DNA from: Bacteroidales bacterium
GTDB taxonomy: Bacteria > Bacteroidota > Bacteroidia > Bacteroidales > Tenuifilaceae
Length of the DNA stretch: 64,000 nt
Reading direction: 5' to 3'
Assembly (NCBI GenBank): GCA_020636845.1
Contig: JACJXD010000006.1
Coordinates: 62,001-126,000, forward strand
The notes under the pieces were generated by a model. That model was given only the letters and a program-made list of their open reading frames with translations, searched no databases and was not told where the DNA came from. The position numbers were made by a program, and so were the translations under genes. Positions 1-8,748 of the stretch are shown here, piece after piece; within the stretch, counting starts at the first letter, position 1, and every line of letters starts with the position of its first letter.

Positions 1-28
1 TGCTATGAAATTTTACTAACTATCTCCG

Positions 29-1138
29 ATGGAAATCGAGCCCAAAAAGGAGCAGCGAAAGATAGTTCATATCGATATGGATGCTTTTTACGCGTCCATT
101 GAGCAGCGCGATAATCCGGAATATCGTGGTAAGCCGATTGTTGTTGGCGGTTCGCCCGAAGGGCGTGGGGTTGTTGCTACGGCAAGTTACGAGGCTCGTA
201 AGTTTGGAATACATTCGGCAATGTCATCAAAACGGGCATTACAACTTTGCCCCGAGGTTATTTTTGTGAGGCCAAGGTTTAGCGTTTATAAGGAGGTCTC
301 GGCAAAACTGCACGAAATATTTAGGCGTTATACCGATTTAATTGAGCCCCTTTCGTTGGACGAGGCGTACTTGGATGTTACCCGCGATAAGCAAAACATT
401 GGTTCGGCTATTGAGATTGCCCGCCAAATACGGCAGGCAATAAAGGATGAGTTGCACCTGACCGCATCGGCCGGAATATCGGTGAATAAATTTGTGGCCA
501 AGGTTGCATCGGACTTTAAAAAGCCCGATGGGCTAACTTTTGTTGGACCTTCGAAGGTCGAAAAGTTTATTGAACAGTTGCCGGTCGAAAAGTTCTTTGG
601 TGTTGGCAAGGTTACAGCAGAAAAAATGAAGCGCATGAAGTTGTTTACCGGCGCCGATTTGAAGCAACTGTCCGAACGGGAAATGACGAAGCATTTTGGA
701 AAAGCCGGCCGATTCTTTTTCAACATTGTGCGGGGTATTGACGAAAGAACAGTGCAACCTGAAAGAGAAACTAAGTCGGTAGGAGCGGAAGATACTTTCC
801 CGGAGGATTTGGAGAACATTGAGGAGATGAATGCTGAGTTGGAGAGAATTGCCCACAGGGTTGTTGACCGTTTGCAAAAGCACAATTTGAAAGGGCATAC
901 GCTTACGTTAAAAGTTAAGTATGGTAATTTTAAGCAAATTACACGGAGTAAAACATTTCCTAATCCTATAACAGATATGGATTCAATATCGGAAATTGCA
1001 ATTCAACTGTTAAGTTCGGTAGAAATGGAAGGCCGAAAGGTAAGGTTGTTGGGTATAACACTTTCGAATTTTGATGAGCAGGTAACCGCATTTAAAGATT
1101 ACGGCGATGCAATACAGCTAAGCCTTTTTGACGATTAA
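29..1138 (+). CDS. dinB: DNA polymerase IV (Y-family translesion polymerase)
   Basis: Low-fidelity polymerase that extends past DNA lesions. The N-terminal motif HIDMDAFYASIEQ carries metal ligands D16 and D18, and SLDEAYLDV carries D111 and E112, matching the catalytic triad of E. coli DinB. A helix-hairpin-helix thumb follows (FFGVGKVTAEKMKRM), then the little-finger domain. The last residues, QLSLFDD, fit the beta-clamp binding consensus, so the protein is complete at its C-terminus. At 369 residues it has normal length. The start ATG lies 28 bases from the window edge, so its promoter is not visible. The gene is convergent with the TetR gene that follows. Motifs are seen directly; function is inferred from the family. 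Confidence 0.95.
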   Translation: MEIEPKKEQRKIVHIDMDAFYASIEQRDNPEYRGKPIVVGGSPEGRGVVATASYEARKFGIHSAMSSKRALQLCPEVIFVRPRFSVYKEVSAKLHEIFRRYTDLIEPLSLDEAYLDVTRDKQNIGSAIEIARQIRQAIKDELHLTASAGISVNKFVAKVASDFKKPDGLTFVGPSKVEKFIEQLPVEKFFGVGKVTAEKMKRMKLFTGADLKQLSEREMTKHFGKAGRFFFNIVRGIDERTVQPERETKSVGAEDTFPEDLENIEEMNAELERIAHRVVDRLQKHNLKGHTLTLKVKYGNFKQITRSKTFPNPITDMDSISEIAIQLLSSVEMEGRKVRLLGITLSNFDEQVTAFKDYGDAIQLSLFDD

Positions 1139-1269
1139 CTTTTCTATCAGTAACTTTTGTTATGTCAAACAAATGTACGGAGAGCATTTCCGTATGAGGA
1201 GCAAGGAGAGTTGCTCGCTTACTTTTTTTATGGAGTAACAACTTTATTAGTGAAAATTATAGGGGCATT

Positions 1270-1878
1270 TTATGCGTCGGGGTATTTTGCTTTTAGTTTT
1301 TCCCATATTGTTTTTCCTTGTTGAGTGCATACGCTGTTGTGATGGTATTCGAGAAAACTATTTAATGGCAAGGATAAAACTTGCGGCGTTAAAAGTATTT
1401 TTAGTATAAACGAGTTAAAAAAGAAGGTAAGAATATTGGCTGTTTCAGTAGGGTTTATTTCTTTTCGGTAAACTTTTTCGTTAATTCCACGGGTAATGTT
1501 TTTTTCGAAAACCTGTGTTGTTAGTTGATTCGCTACGATTGATATTTCATTCCTTATAGCGTAGTAGCGCTTTAAATCGTAAAGCGTTGTTGCGCTTATC
1601 TTCTTTTGCTTTTTACTAATGAGTTTAAATAGAAGGTATGTTTCGTAAATAGCATTAGGACTAATGCTTTGTATCGATTTTATGCTCTCTTTAAAGTTGT
1701 ATAGATCCTTACTAAAGACTTCGTTAACCAGTTGATTTTTATCCTTAAATTTTTGGTATAGCGTTCTTTTCGAAATACCGAGTTCGGAGCATATATCGTT
1801 CATTGTTACATTTTTAATGCCTACTTCGAAAAACATATTTCTTATTGGTTCGAAGTATTGGTCGATGAATTCTTCCAT
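1270..1878 (-). CDS. TetR/AcrR family transcriptional regulator
   Basis: A 202-residue regulator with a TetR-type N-terminal helix-turn-helix (FFEVGIKNVTMNDICSELG, then ISKRTLYQKFKDK) and an unassigned all-helical ligand domain. It lies directly downstream of the RND efflux operon on the same strand, about 150 bases after the outer-membrane factor gene, with a hairpin between them. It is the second TetR gene next to this operon; the other lies upstream and has shared operator sequences. I see no copy of the TAAC-N3-GTTA element before this gene, so its target may differ. The family call is firm and the ligand unknown. Confidence 0.88.
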   Translation of the reverse strand: MEEFIDQYFEPIRNMFFEVGIKNVTMNDICSELGISKRTLYQKFKDKNQLVNEVFSKDLYNFKESIKSIQSISPNAIYETYLLFKLISKKQKKISATTLYDLKRYYAIRNEISIVANQLTTQVFEKNITRGINEKVYRKEINPTETANILTFFFNSFILKILLTPQVLSLPLNSFLEYHHNSVCTQQGKTIWEKLKAKYPDA

Positions 1879-1967
1879 AGTTATTTGTTTCTGTGTTATT
1901 AATATGTGGAATATGGAAAGGCCGCTAAAATCGTTTATGGTAAGTAAAAAGTGTTCTCGGTTAAATT

Positions 1968-2003
1968 AACTATCCCCAACTTGTTTGTACGTTGGGGATA
2001 GTT
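1968..2003 (-). terminator. Hairpin after the efflux operon
   Basis: A perfect 13-bp stem (1968-1980 with 1991-2003, core CTATCCCCAAC) and a 10-base loop lie 28 bases past the stop of the outer-membrane factor gene. The T-run is better on the plus-strand side, so on the operon strand it may act more as a 3' stabiliser than a strong terminator. Confidence 0.6.
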
Positions 2004-2030
2004 TTTAGTAGATTGTTATTTCCTTTTATT

Positions 2031-3458
2031 TTACTTGTTTGTACGTTGAATTCCTCCTCCTAATGCTTTATAAAGGTTTACTCCGTATATCAACTGTTCA
2101 AGTTTATCGTTGACCTGATTTAGCTGCGCCGATAGCAGATTTTGCTCTGCAGAAAGCACTTCGGTATAAATTGCTTCGCCTGCAATAAGTAAGTCTTTAG
2201 AGTAGTTTACGGCATTGCTAAGGGAAGTAATTTGCTTTTCCCTGTATTCATTCTTTTTTAAAGAAGATTCGTAGCCATATAAAATATCCGATACCTCTTG
2301 TCCTGCTTCCAAAACCGTATTACGGAATGTTAGTAAAGCCGCTTCTTGCTGCGCTTTGGCTATTTCCAGATTTCCTTTCAGTTGCCTTTTGTTAAAAATG
2401 GGCTGGGTTAAACCTGCAACAATATTGGCTGCAAGATTCTCAGGCTTAAAGAAATTGGAAAAATCGCCAGCAGCCAAACCAAAACTAGCAGAGGTTATAG
2501 CTAGCGATGGGTAAAAACTTGCTTTTGCCGCATCGGTAGTGGCGTAAGCAGCAAGAACGCTCAGTTCTGCCTGCTTTACGTCGGGGCGGTTGGATAGGAG
2601 TTGAGCAGGAACGCCAACTTTTAAATCGGTGTTGACTGTTTGGTTTTCTATCGAAGAGCGTTCAACAGGACCGAGTTTTCGTCCTAACAAAATGCAAATG
2701 GCATTTTCCTGTTCTCGTATTTGGCTTTCCAGTGCGGGTACCGAAAGTTGGGTGCTGTAAAGAAGTGCATAACTTTGTTCGACTGCCGCTGCATTTTGCT
2801 GTCCAGCTTCTTTTAGGGCAACTATTGTTTCAGCGCTTTCCTGAAGTAGCACTATAGTTTCCTTTGTAACTTGCAGCTGTTTATCTAGCGCTAGGAGATT
2901 ATAGTAAGCCTTAGAAATGCTGGCAATGAGTTCGGACTGAATTAAATTTTTATACTCGTAACTGCTTAAATAGTTTGCGTACTGGGCTTTCGATTTGCTA
3001 TTCAGTTTTCCCCATAGGTCAATTTCCCATGATGCTGAAAATCCAAGAGAGTTTTGGTTTGAAGTATATCCAAGAATATCACGACCATTAGTACCATTGC
3101 TGGTTCGTGTATGGTCTATTTGAAATCCTGCCGATAAGGAGGGCAGCCTGTTACCTGTAGCCATGCTTAACGATGCTTCGGCTTGTTTAATGCGTGTTAT
3201 GGCTACCTGCAGGTTAATGTTATTGGAGAGTCCTTCCGTTATTAATGTCTGAAGTTTGGAATCTGTAAAATAATTCTCCCAAGGAATATTGGCAATGGTG
3301 GTAGAATCCTCATTATTAACATCTCTGATGATTCCGTCTGTATCAACCTGTGGTGTACTGCTTAAATGCTTATAGGATTGACATGATGTTAAGCCCAAAA
3401 CAAGTACAGCGATAACGGGGATAAATAACCTATTGAGTTTATATTTACTGTTATTCAT
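2031..3458 (-). CDS. RND efflux outer-membrane factor, TolC/NodT family lipoprotein
   Basis: The outer-membrane channel of a tripartite pump. A lipobox (VLGLTSC) places the acylated cysteine at C26, typical of the NodT/OprM branch. Two outer-membrane-efflux repeats follow, including the family feature LSNRPDVKQAELSVLAAYA near residue 290. At 475 residues it has normal length. It is the last gene of the operon: its start lies 11 bases after the pump stop, and the order adaptor, pump, channel is standard. Substrate cannot be read from sequence. The last codons contain a 16-base sequence repeated in the loop of the downstream hairpin. Confidence 0.93.
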   Translation of the reverse strand: MNNSKYKLNRLFIPVIAVLVLGLTSCQSYKHLSSTPQVDTDGIIRDVNNEDSTTIANIPWENYFTDSKLQTLITEGLSNNINLQVAITRIKQAEASLSMATGNRLPSLSAGFQIDHTRTSNGTNGRDILGYTSNQNSLGFSASWEIDLWGKLNSKSKAQYANYLSSYEYKNLIQSELIASISKAYYNLLALDKQLQVTKETIVLLQESAETIVALKEAGQQNAAAVEQSYALLYSTQLSVPALESQIREQENAICILLGRKLGPVERSSIENQTVNTDLKVGVPAQLLSNRPDVKQAELSVLAAYATTDAAKASFYPSLAITSASFGLAAGDFSNFFKPENLAANIVAGLTQPIFNKRQLKGNLEIAKAQQEAALLTFRNTVLEAGQEVSDILYGYESSLKKNEYREKQITSLSNAVNYSKDLLIAGEAIYTEVLSAEQNLLSAQLNQVNDKLEQLIYGVNLYKALGGGIQRTNK

Positions 3459-3469
3459 ATTATTTCATT

Positions 3470-6400
3470 TTAAAAGTCGGAATCATCAATGGTTTCAATT
3501 TTATGGCTACTAAGTTTTTCGTGTAGTCCTTGGAAGAGAATGAATAGGATAGGAACTATTAAAATTCCTATAAATGTTCCGAATAGCATTCCTCCTAGTG
3601 CGCTGATTCCTATTGACCTATTTCCAATAGCACCGGCACCGCTTGCGAAAGCTAGTGGAATTAATCCTATTATCATGGTTAAAGCAGTCATCATAACCGG
3701 ACGCAACCTTATAACAGCGGCGGTAATAGCAGCTTTTACTATGCTCATGCCTTGCCTACGACGCTGTAGTGCATACTCTACAATTAGGATGGCAGTTTTA
3801 GCCAGCAACCCGATAATCATTACCAGCGATATTTGTACGTAAATGTTGTTGTTTATGCCGCTACCACCCATCATGGCAGCAAAAGTAAATAGGTATATTC
3901 CTGCAAGTCCGATAGGTAGCGAAAATATTACCGCTAACGGTAATATGTAACTTTCGTACAATGCCGCTAACAACAAGTAAACAAATACTACACTTAACAG
4001 TAAAATTATGGCAGTGTTGTTTTTTGTTCCTGCTTCTTCACGGGTCATTCCCGAATAATCGTAACTATATCCGGTAGGTAAGCCTATTTCATCTATTAAT
4101 TTTAATACATCACTTGAAGTGTAACCGGCAGGATAATTTGGAATGATAGTAAAGCTCATCGAGCTAAACAGGTTAAATCGGGTTAGCCCTTGTGGTCCTG
4201 TTATATCGGTTACTTTTATAAATTCAGTGATAGGAGTCATTTCTCCATTAGATGCCTTAACGTAGATGCTGTTTAGGTTATCGAGTTGGGCTCGGTATTC
4301 TGGGGCAGCCTGAACAATTACCCTATACTGTTTCCCATAGGCATTGAAGTTCGAAATATATAAACTCCCGATATTTTGTTGTAAGGTAAGCATTATGTTG
4401 CTTAAGGTTAACCCTGCTTCCTTTATTTTGGGAATGTTTGCTTCAATTTGTTTTTGAGGGAATCGGGGATTAAAGGAGTTCATTGCAACAAGCACTTCGG
4501 GTCTTGCCCTAAGTTTATTAAGAAAATTTGAAGCGACGCTATAGAATTTGTTGATATCGCCACCTGTTCGGTCTTGTAACTTTAATTCTACTCCGTTGCT
4601 TAATCCAAAGCCCATTAAAGTTGGAACTCCAAAAAACATGAAGGAGGCATTTTTTACACCCTTGGTTTTTTGCTGTAATATCGAAACTATTTCGTTGGCC
4701 GTTTTGTCCCTCTTGCTCCAACTTTTTAGCCTGATAACTGCCGATCCGTAAGAACTTCCTGCACCATTCATAAAACTATACCCGCTTAAGGATATCATGG
4801 TTTCAACTTCAGGAATTGCTTCAACTATTTTTGTTACTTGTGTTAAAATGCTGTCGGTTTGCTCCAGCGAAGAGCCGGGGATAAGTTCTATGGTTCCCAT
4901 TATGGCGCCGCTATCTTCTTGAGGAACGAAGCTGGAAGGTAAAATGCTTATGATAGAGTAAAGTATGAATGAAAACAGGAGTACAACGGCAACGGATATC
5001 CACCGGTGATTTTTCTTTGCCAGGTATATAAGTATTTTTTTGTATTTCTTGGTGGCCGCATTAAACGCACGGTTAAAGTACATGAGGAATACATTAATAG
5101 GAGTTCTTTTTCTATCTTTTGGCAATACATGCTTTTTTAAGAAGAGGGACGATAGTACGGGACTTAATGTAAGTGCGTTAACTCCCGAAATTAAAATGGC
5201 TACTGTTAGCGTTAATCCAAATTGTTTAAAGAAAACTCCGCTGGTTCCTCCAATGTAGCTAACAGGGATAAATACCGAGGCCGAAACTAAAGTCATGGAA
5301 ATAATTGCAGGGGCAATTTCCTTGAGGGTTTTTAGTGCGGCTTGTTTCGAATCCTTTATACCCGAATCCAGTTGAAGATATACGGCTTCAACCACCACAA
5401 TGGCATCGTCAACTACCATTCCTATGGCTAAAACCAAGGCAAATAGGGTTAGTAGGTTGATAGAAAATCCAAATAGTTTAAGGAAGAAGAAAGTTCCAAT
5501 AATGGAAACAGGTACTGCAATGGCAGGAATAAAAGAGGCTCTAAAATTTTGAAGGAATACCAAGATGATTAGGAGTACCAGAATAAACACTTCGATTAGC
5601 GTGCTTATTACTTTACTTATCGATTCGTTCAGGAAATCGCTAACATCCATCTGGTAATGAAAACTTACTCCTTCAGGAAGAACCTTTGCTACTTTTGCCA
5701 TTTGGTTTTTTACATCGGTAATAATATCCTGAGCATTCGACTCGGCTGTTTGGCTAACAGCTAGCATAATTGCAGGATTTCCGCTCGATTTGGTGATAAT
5801 GCTATACGATTGTGCTCCTAGTTCTACATCTGCAACATCCTTTACTCGTAGAATGTTAGTGCCGTCGGAACGAATAATAATATTTCCGAACTCCTCTGCC
5901 GTTTTTAACTTTCCCGTAAATTTGAGTGAATATTGAAATGTTTGGTTTCCCATTTCACCTAATTCTCCAGGAGCGGCTTCAATATTCTGATCTTGTAAAG
6001 CCGCAACTACTTCGGATGAAGTTAGTTTATAGGATTTCATTACATCCGGTTTAAGCCAAATACGCATTGAGTAGTTTCCTGCACCCAATACATCAACACC
6101 TCCAACTCCGGTAACCCTTTTTAACTGAGGAACTATGTTGATTTGAGCGTAATTTTGCAGAAACTTTGCATCGTAATTTGGATTTTGGGATTTCAGCTGT
6201 ATCATTAAGATGTAACCGCTCTGTTGCTTTTCAACGGTAACACCGTTTTGTGTAACTTCCGAGGGTAAAAGCGATGTTGCCTGAGAAACCCTGTTTTGTA
6301 CGTTAACCGTTGCAATGTCAGGGTCAATTCCTTGTTTAAAATATACAACAATTGATGCAGAACCTCCATTATATGCTGATGAAGTCATGTAGGTCATTCC

Positions 6401-6619
6401 TTCAACACCGTTAATTTGCTCTTCCAATGGAACAATAACACTTTTTAAAACAGCGTCGGCGTTGGCTCCACTATATGATGCACGTACTCTTACGGTAGGG
6501 GGGGCAATGTTTGGATATTGTTCTACAGGCAAACTGTAAATGCCTATAATCCCCAGTACAACGAAAAAAATTGAAATAACCGTTGATAGTACAGGTCTTT
6601 CTATGAATGTTTTAAGCAT
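3470..6619 (-). CDS. RND multidrug efflux transporter, HAE1 (AcrB-like) family
   Basis: Inner-membrane proton-driven pump of 1049 residues, the usual length for AcrB relatives. The first transmembrane helix (from MLKTFIERPVLS) is followed by the family signature QYPNIAPP. The helix 4 proton-relay pair is D404-D405 (AIGMVVDDAIVVVEA), matching D407-D408 of AcrB. Two large periplasmic loops and the second transmembrane half (ILIVEYALQRRRQGMS) are present. The C-terminal tail is soluble and acidic. It lies between the adaptor and channel genes with gaps of 16 and 11 bases, so the three are surely cotranscribed. HAE1 membership points to hydrophobic or amphiphilic drugs; the exact substrate is unknown. 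Confidence 0.96.
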   Translation of the reverse strand: MLKTFIERPVLSTVISIFFVVLGIIGIYSLPVEQYPNIAPPTVRVRASYSGANADAVLKSVIVPLEEQINGVEGMTYMTSSAYNGGSASIVVYFKQGIDPDIATVNVQNRVSQATSLLPSEVTQNGVTVEKQQSGYILMIQLKSQNPNYDAKFLQNYAQINIVPQLKRVTGVGGVDVLGAGNYSMRIWLKPDVMKSYKLTSSEVVAALQDQNIEAAPGELGEMGNQTFQYSLKFTGKLKTAEEFGNIIIRSDGTNILRVKDVADVELGAQSYSIITKSSGNPAIMLAVSQTAESNAQDIITDVKNQMAKVAKVLPEGVSFHYQMDVSDFLNESISKVISTLIEVFILVLLIILVFLQNFRASFIPAIAVPVSIIGTFFFLKLFGFSINLLTLFALVLAIGMVVDDAIVVVEAVYLQLDSGIKDSKQAALKTLKEIAPAIISMTLVSASVFIPVSYIGGTSGVFFKQFGLTLTVAILISGVNALTLSPVLSSLFLKKHVLPKDRKRTPINVFLMYFNRAFNAATKKYKKILIYLAKKNHRWISVAVVLLFSFILYSIISILPSSFVPQEDSGAIMGTIELIPGSSLEQTDSILTQVTKIVEAIPEVETMISLSGYSFMNGAGSSYGSAVIRLKSWSKRDKTANEIVSILQQKTKGVKNASFMFFGVPTLMGFGLSNGVELKLQDRTGGDINKFYSVASNFLNKLRARPEVLVAMNSFNPRFPQKQIEANIPKIKEAGLTLSNIMLTLQQNIGSLYISNFNAYGKQYRVIVQAAPEYRAQLDNLNSIYVKASNGEMTPITEFIKVTDITGPQGLTRFNLFSSMSFTIIPNYPAGYTSSDVLKLIDEIGLPTGYSYDYSGMTREEAGTKNNTAIILLLSVVFVYLLLAALYESYILPLAVIFSLPIGLAGIYLFTFAAMMGGSGINNNIYVQISLVMIIGLLAKTAILIVEYALQRRRQGMSIVKAAITAAVIRLRPVMMTALTMIIGLIPLAFASGAGAIGNRSIGISALGGMLFGTFIGILIVPILFILFQGLHEKLSSHKIETIDDSDF

Positions 6620-6635
6620 TTTAATTCCTAATTAG

Positions 6636-7700
6636 TTATTGTAATTTTATTTTCTCCCCGTTCGATAGGTTTATAATATCATCGGTAACAACTCTGTCGC
6701 CGGCAGAAAGACCATTAGTAATAACATAACTTTTACCATCGGGTGTCGATTTTACTTCTATAATTTTTTGCACAACGGAATCTCCCTCAACTTTATATAT
6801 CATAGTTTTATCCTGCTGACTAAATGTGGCTTTTTGAGGGATAACTAGGGCTTTTTCGATATACTGTGGAATAATAACTTTTCCACTGCTTCCGCTAAGC
6901 AATAATCCTTTTGAGTTAGGAAACGAAGCTCTGAAATTTACAGAACCCGTTGTTTGGTCAACAACTCCCGATATGGTGGCGATGCGACCTGTTTCGTTAT
7001 ACTCGGTGCCATTGGAAAGTAAAAACTTTACGTCAGGGATGTTTTTTATTTTTTCAACTTTCGTTTGCCCTTCCCATTTATCCATAAAGTTGTACAGTTC
7101 CTTTTCGTTCATGGAAAAGTATGCGAATATTTTGGCTGTACTGGACACTGTTGTTAGTACGCTGCTGCTGTTAACCAAGCTACCTAGCCTGTACGAAATT
7201 GTACCAACAACTCCATCAACAGGGCTTGTAACATTAGTCCATCCCAAGGTCGATTGCGCTTGTTCTAACGTGGCTTTTGCAGCATCAAGGGAATTTTGGT
7301 ATGCTTCGAGTTGAACTTTGCTGATAATATTTTTTTCGGCAAGAGGGCGCATTCTTTCAACGTTGAGTTTTGCCGTATTGTATGATGCTTTGGCTTCCTC
7401 AATTGCTTTAACCGACGATGGAGAGTTTATTTTAAACAAGGATTGTCCTTTTTTTACCTTTGCGCCTTCGTCAACGTAAACAGCTTCGATAAATCCATCA
7501 ATCCTTGGTTTTATCTCAATATCTTCTTGCCCTTTTAAAACAGCGGGGAAAACAGATTGCAATTCTATTTTTTGAGGTTCGAGAACTTCGGTTTTATACG
7601 ATTTTGGTTCTTGCAATCGATTTTGTTTAGCGTTTTTGCTACATGATGTAAACAGAAAAAGGAGGATTAGCCCTCCAATAAAGAAATGGTTGTTTTTCAT
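6636..7700 (-). CDS. RND efflux periplasmic adaptor (membrane fusion protein), lipoprotein
   Basis: Links the pump to the outer-membrane channel. The signal peptide ends in a lipobox (FLFTSC, C20), so the protein is anchored by lipid. Order of parts: barrel-sandwich half (IKPRIDGFIEAVYVDEGAKV), a helical hairpin (residues about 105-150), the second half (NVTSPVDGVVGTISYRLG), then beta-barrel and membrane-proximal domains. At 354 residues it has typical AcrA length. First gene of the operon; a promoter overlapped by a TetR operator lies upstream. Confidence 0.94.
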   Translation of the reverse strand: MKNNHFFIGGLILLFLFTSCSKNAKQNRLQEPKSYKTEVLEPQKIELQSVFPAVLKGQEDIEIKPRIDGFIEAVYVDEGAKVKKGQSLFKINSPSSVKAIEEAKASYNTAKLNVERMRPLAEKNIISKVQLEAYQNSLDAAKATLEQAQSTLGWTNVTSPVDGVVGTISYRLGSLVNSSSVLTTVSSTAKIFAYFSMNEKELYNFMDKWEGQTKVEKIKNIPDVKFLLSNGTEYNETGRIATISGVVDQTTGSVNFRASFPNSKGLLLSGSSGKVIIPQYIEKALVIPQKATFSQQDKTMIYKVEGDSVVQKIIEVKSTPDGKSYVITNGLSAGDRVVTDDIINLSNGEKIKLQ

Positions 7701-7775
7701 AATTTATCGTTATTTGTCATTGTTAACTATTCTTAGTATTGTATTTCTTTGGCGAAATTGTTTTGATAAACTCCA

Positions 7776-7805
7776 CAAATCTAATTATGTTCAAAAATCT
7801 AACAA
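7776..7805 (-). promoter_or_regulatory. Bacteroidota-type promoter of the efflux operon
   Basis: Read on the minus strand, TTG (7805-7803) is followed after 19 bases by TAGATTTG (7783-7776), fitting the Bacteroidota sigma consensus TTTG-N19/20-TAnnTTTG. It lies about 75 bases before the adaptor start, and the operator at 7795-7811 overlaps its -33 element. Confidence 0.6.
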
Positions 7806-7811
7806 TGTTAA
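7795..7811. promoter_or_regulatory. Putative TetR operator before the efflux operon
   Basis: Minus-strand TTAACATTGTTAGATTT contains the palindromic core TAAC-N3-GTTA. The 17 bases match a site upstream of the adjacent TetR gene at 14 positions. It covers the -33 element of the operon promoter, a location suited to repression. No experiment supports it; the case rests on two matching palindromes at the two expected places. Confidence 0.6.
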
Positions 7812-7826
7812 CTTGTATTAAAAAAA

Positions 7827-8402
7827 TTAAATGCTCAAAATGAATCTACGCATAATTCTGGTATATAAGTCTTTGGGACTGATTGAACTTAGTTCTGGAG
7901 GTAGTCCTTTTTGCTTCATATTGTATATAAAACCTTGTTGCAGGCACATCCAACTAAACATAACTTCTCCAGCAAGCGCTTTGTCGTTAGTTAATTCTAA
8001 GAACAAATTCTTTATTTGAAGAATTTCAGCATGAGCTTCTTCGCTAGGTAGCACCCTATTGAAACTAAACATTAGTTGATACAGTTCCTTGTGTTCAAAT
8101 GCAAAATCCCAGTGGTTAATGGAAAGTTGCATCAGAATTTTCTTTGCATCGGTTTCTTTTTGCTTTACATTTTCGTATTCCTGATACAGCATCCTGTGTC
8201 CCATTAGTGCTAATTCATCTAATAGGTCATCTTTGTTTTTGAAGTATTCGTAAACAATCGGGGGGGTGTATTCAATTACATCGGCAATTTTTCTAATGGT
8301 AACGGCTCCCCAACCGTCCGACATGGCAATTTTTAACGCAGCATCTAGTATGCCTTTTCTAATATTTTCTTTTTCCTTTTTTCTTCGTTCAACATGTCCC
8401 AT
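7827..8402 (-). CDS. TetR/AcrR family regulator, probable efflux-operon repressor
   Basis: A 191-residue protein with an N-terminal TetR helix-turn-helix (AMSDGWGAVTIRKIADVIEY, then TPPIVYEYFKNKDDLL) and a C-terminal helical domain resembling the WHG/TetR_C_13-like group (HWDFAFEHKELYQLMFSF). It lies just upstream of the adaptor-pump-channel operon on the same strand, separated by 126 bases holding a separate promoter. Palindromes with the core TAAC-N3-GTTA lie before its own start and before the operon, so autoregulation plus repression of the pump is the likely role. Ligand unknown. Confidence 0.9.
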   Translation of the reverse strand: MGHVERRKKEKENIRKGILDAALKIAMSDGWGAVTIRKIADVIEYTPPIVYEYFKNKDDLLDELALMGHRMLYQEYENVKQKETDAKKILMQLSINHWDFAFEHKELYQLMFSFNRVLPSEEAHAEILQIKNLFLELTNDKALAGEVMFSWMCLQQGFIYNMKQKGLPPELSSISPKDLYTRIMRRFILSI

Positions 8403-8421
8403 TTCAAAAATGTTATATTTT

Positions 8422-8447
8422 CTAACGATGTTAGATTTGCAAATCTA
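8422..8447. promoter_or_regulatory. Palindromic operator region before the TetR gene
   Basis: Two overlapping palindromes lie 20-45 bases before the TetR start. CTAACGATGTTAG (8422-8434) has the same TAAC-N3-GTTA core as the site at 7795-7811, and AGATTTGCAAATCT (8433-8446) is a perfect 14-base palindrome. A -7-like TAGATTTG reads on the minus strand at 8447-8440, identical to that of the efflux promoter, so the operator would cover the start site. Confidence 0.6.
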
Positions 8448-8555
8448 ATTATTTTTTACTGATGAAGAACTGGTGGTTAAATATTTTTAATACAAATTAT
8501 TAGATGTGAAATTGAAATTAAGCTGGAGCCGAGATTTGGCTTAGTACATAACAAT

Positions 8556-8577
8556 AAAGGCAGCGTTAACTGCCTTT
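8556..8577 (-). terminator. Terminator after tRNA-Pro
   Basis: AAAGGCAG (8556-8563) pairs with CTGCCTTT (8570-8577) around a 6-base loop, starting 7 bases past the 3' end of the tRNA on its strand. The T-run after it is weak. Confidence 0.55.
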
Positions 8578-8584
8578 GATTTTG

Positions 8585-8658
8585 TCGGGGTGATCCGACT
8601 CGAACGGACGACCACTTGCACCCCATGCAAGTACGCTAGCCAACTGCGCCACACCCCG
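8585..8658 (-). tRNA. tRNA-Pro (anticodon GGG)
   Basis: A full 74-base cloverleaf reads on the minus strand. The acceptor stem CGGGGTG pairs with CACCCCG, with discriminator A. The D arm is GCGC/GCGT with a GG-containing loop. The anticodon stem CTTGC/GCAAG encloses ATGGGGT, giving anticodon GGG with G37, as expected for proline tRNAs. The T arm GTCCG/CGGAT encloses TTCGAGT. CCA is not encoded. It stands alone with a hairpin downstream. Confidence 0.95.
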
Positions 8659-8748
8659 AACGCTTTTGGAAGTGCAAAAATACTCTCTATTTTTTGATTT
8701 ACAAAAATTATGTGTTTAAAATTATTTCCCTTTGGTTGAGTTTGCTCG

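Noticed and set aside
328..885. Long antisense reading frame inside dinB
   Set aside because: It has no recognisable motif, and the sense strand encodes a fully conserved polymerase; similar antisense frames occur in gyrB, coaBC and rpoD.
8585..8658. tRNA-Ala instead of tRNA-Pro
   Set aside because: The anticodon loop ATGGGGT in a 5-bp stem gives GGG; the acceptor stem starts with C, as in proline tRNAs, and there is no G3-T70 pair.
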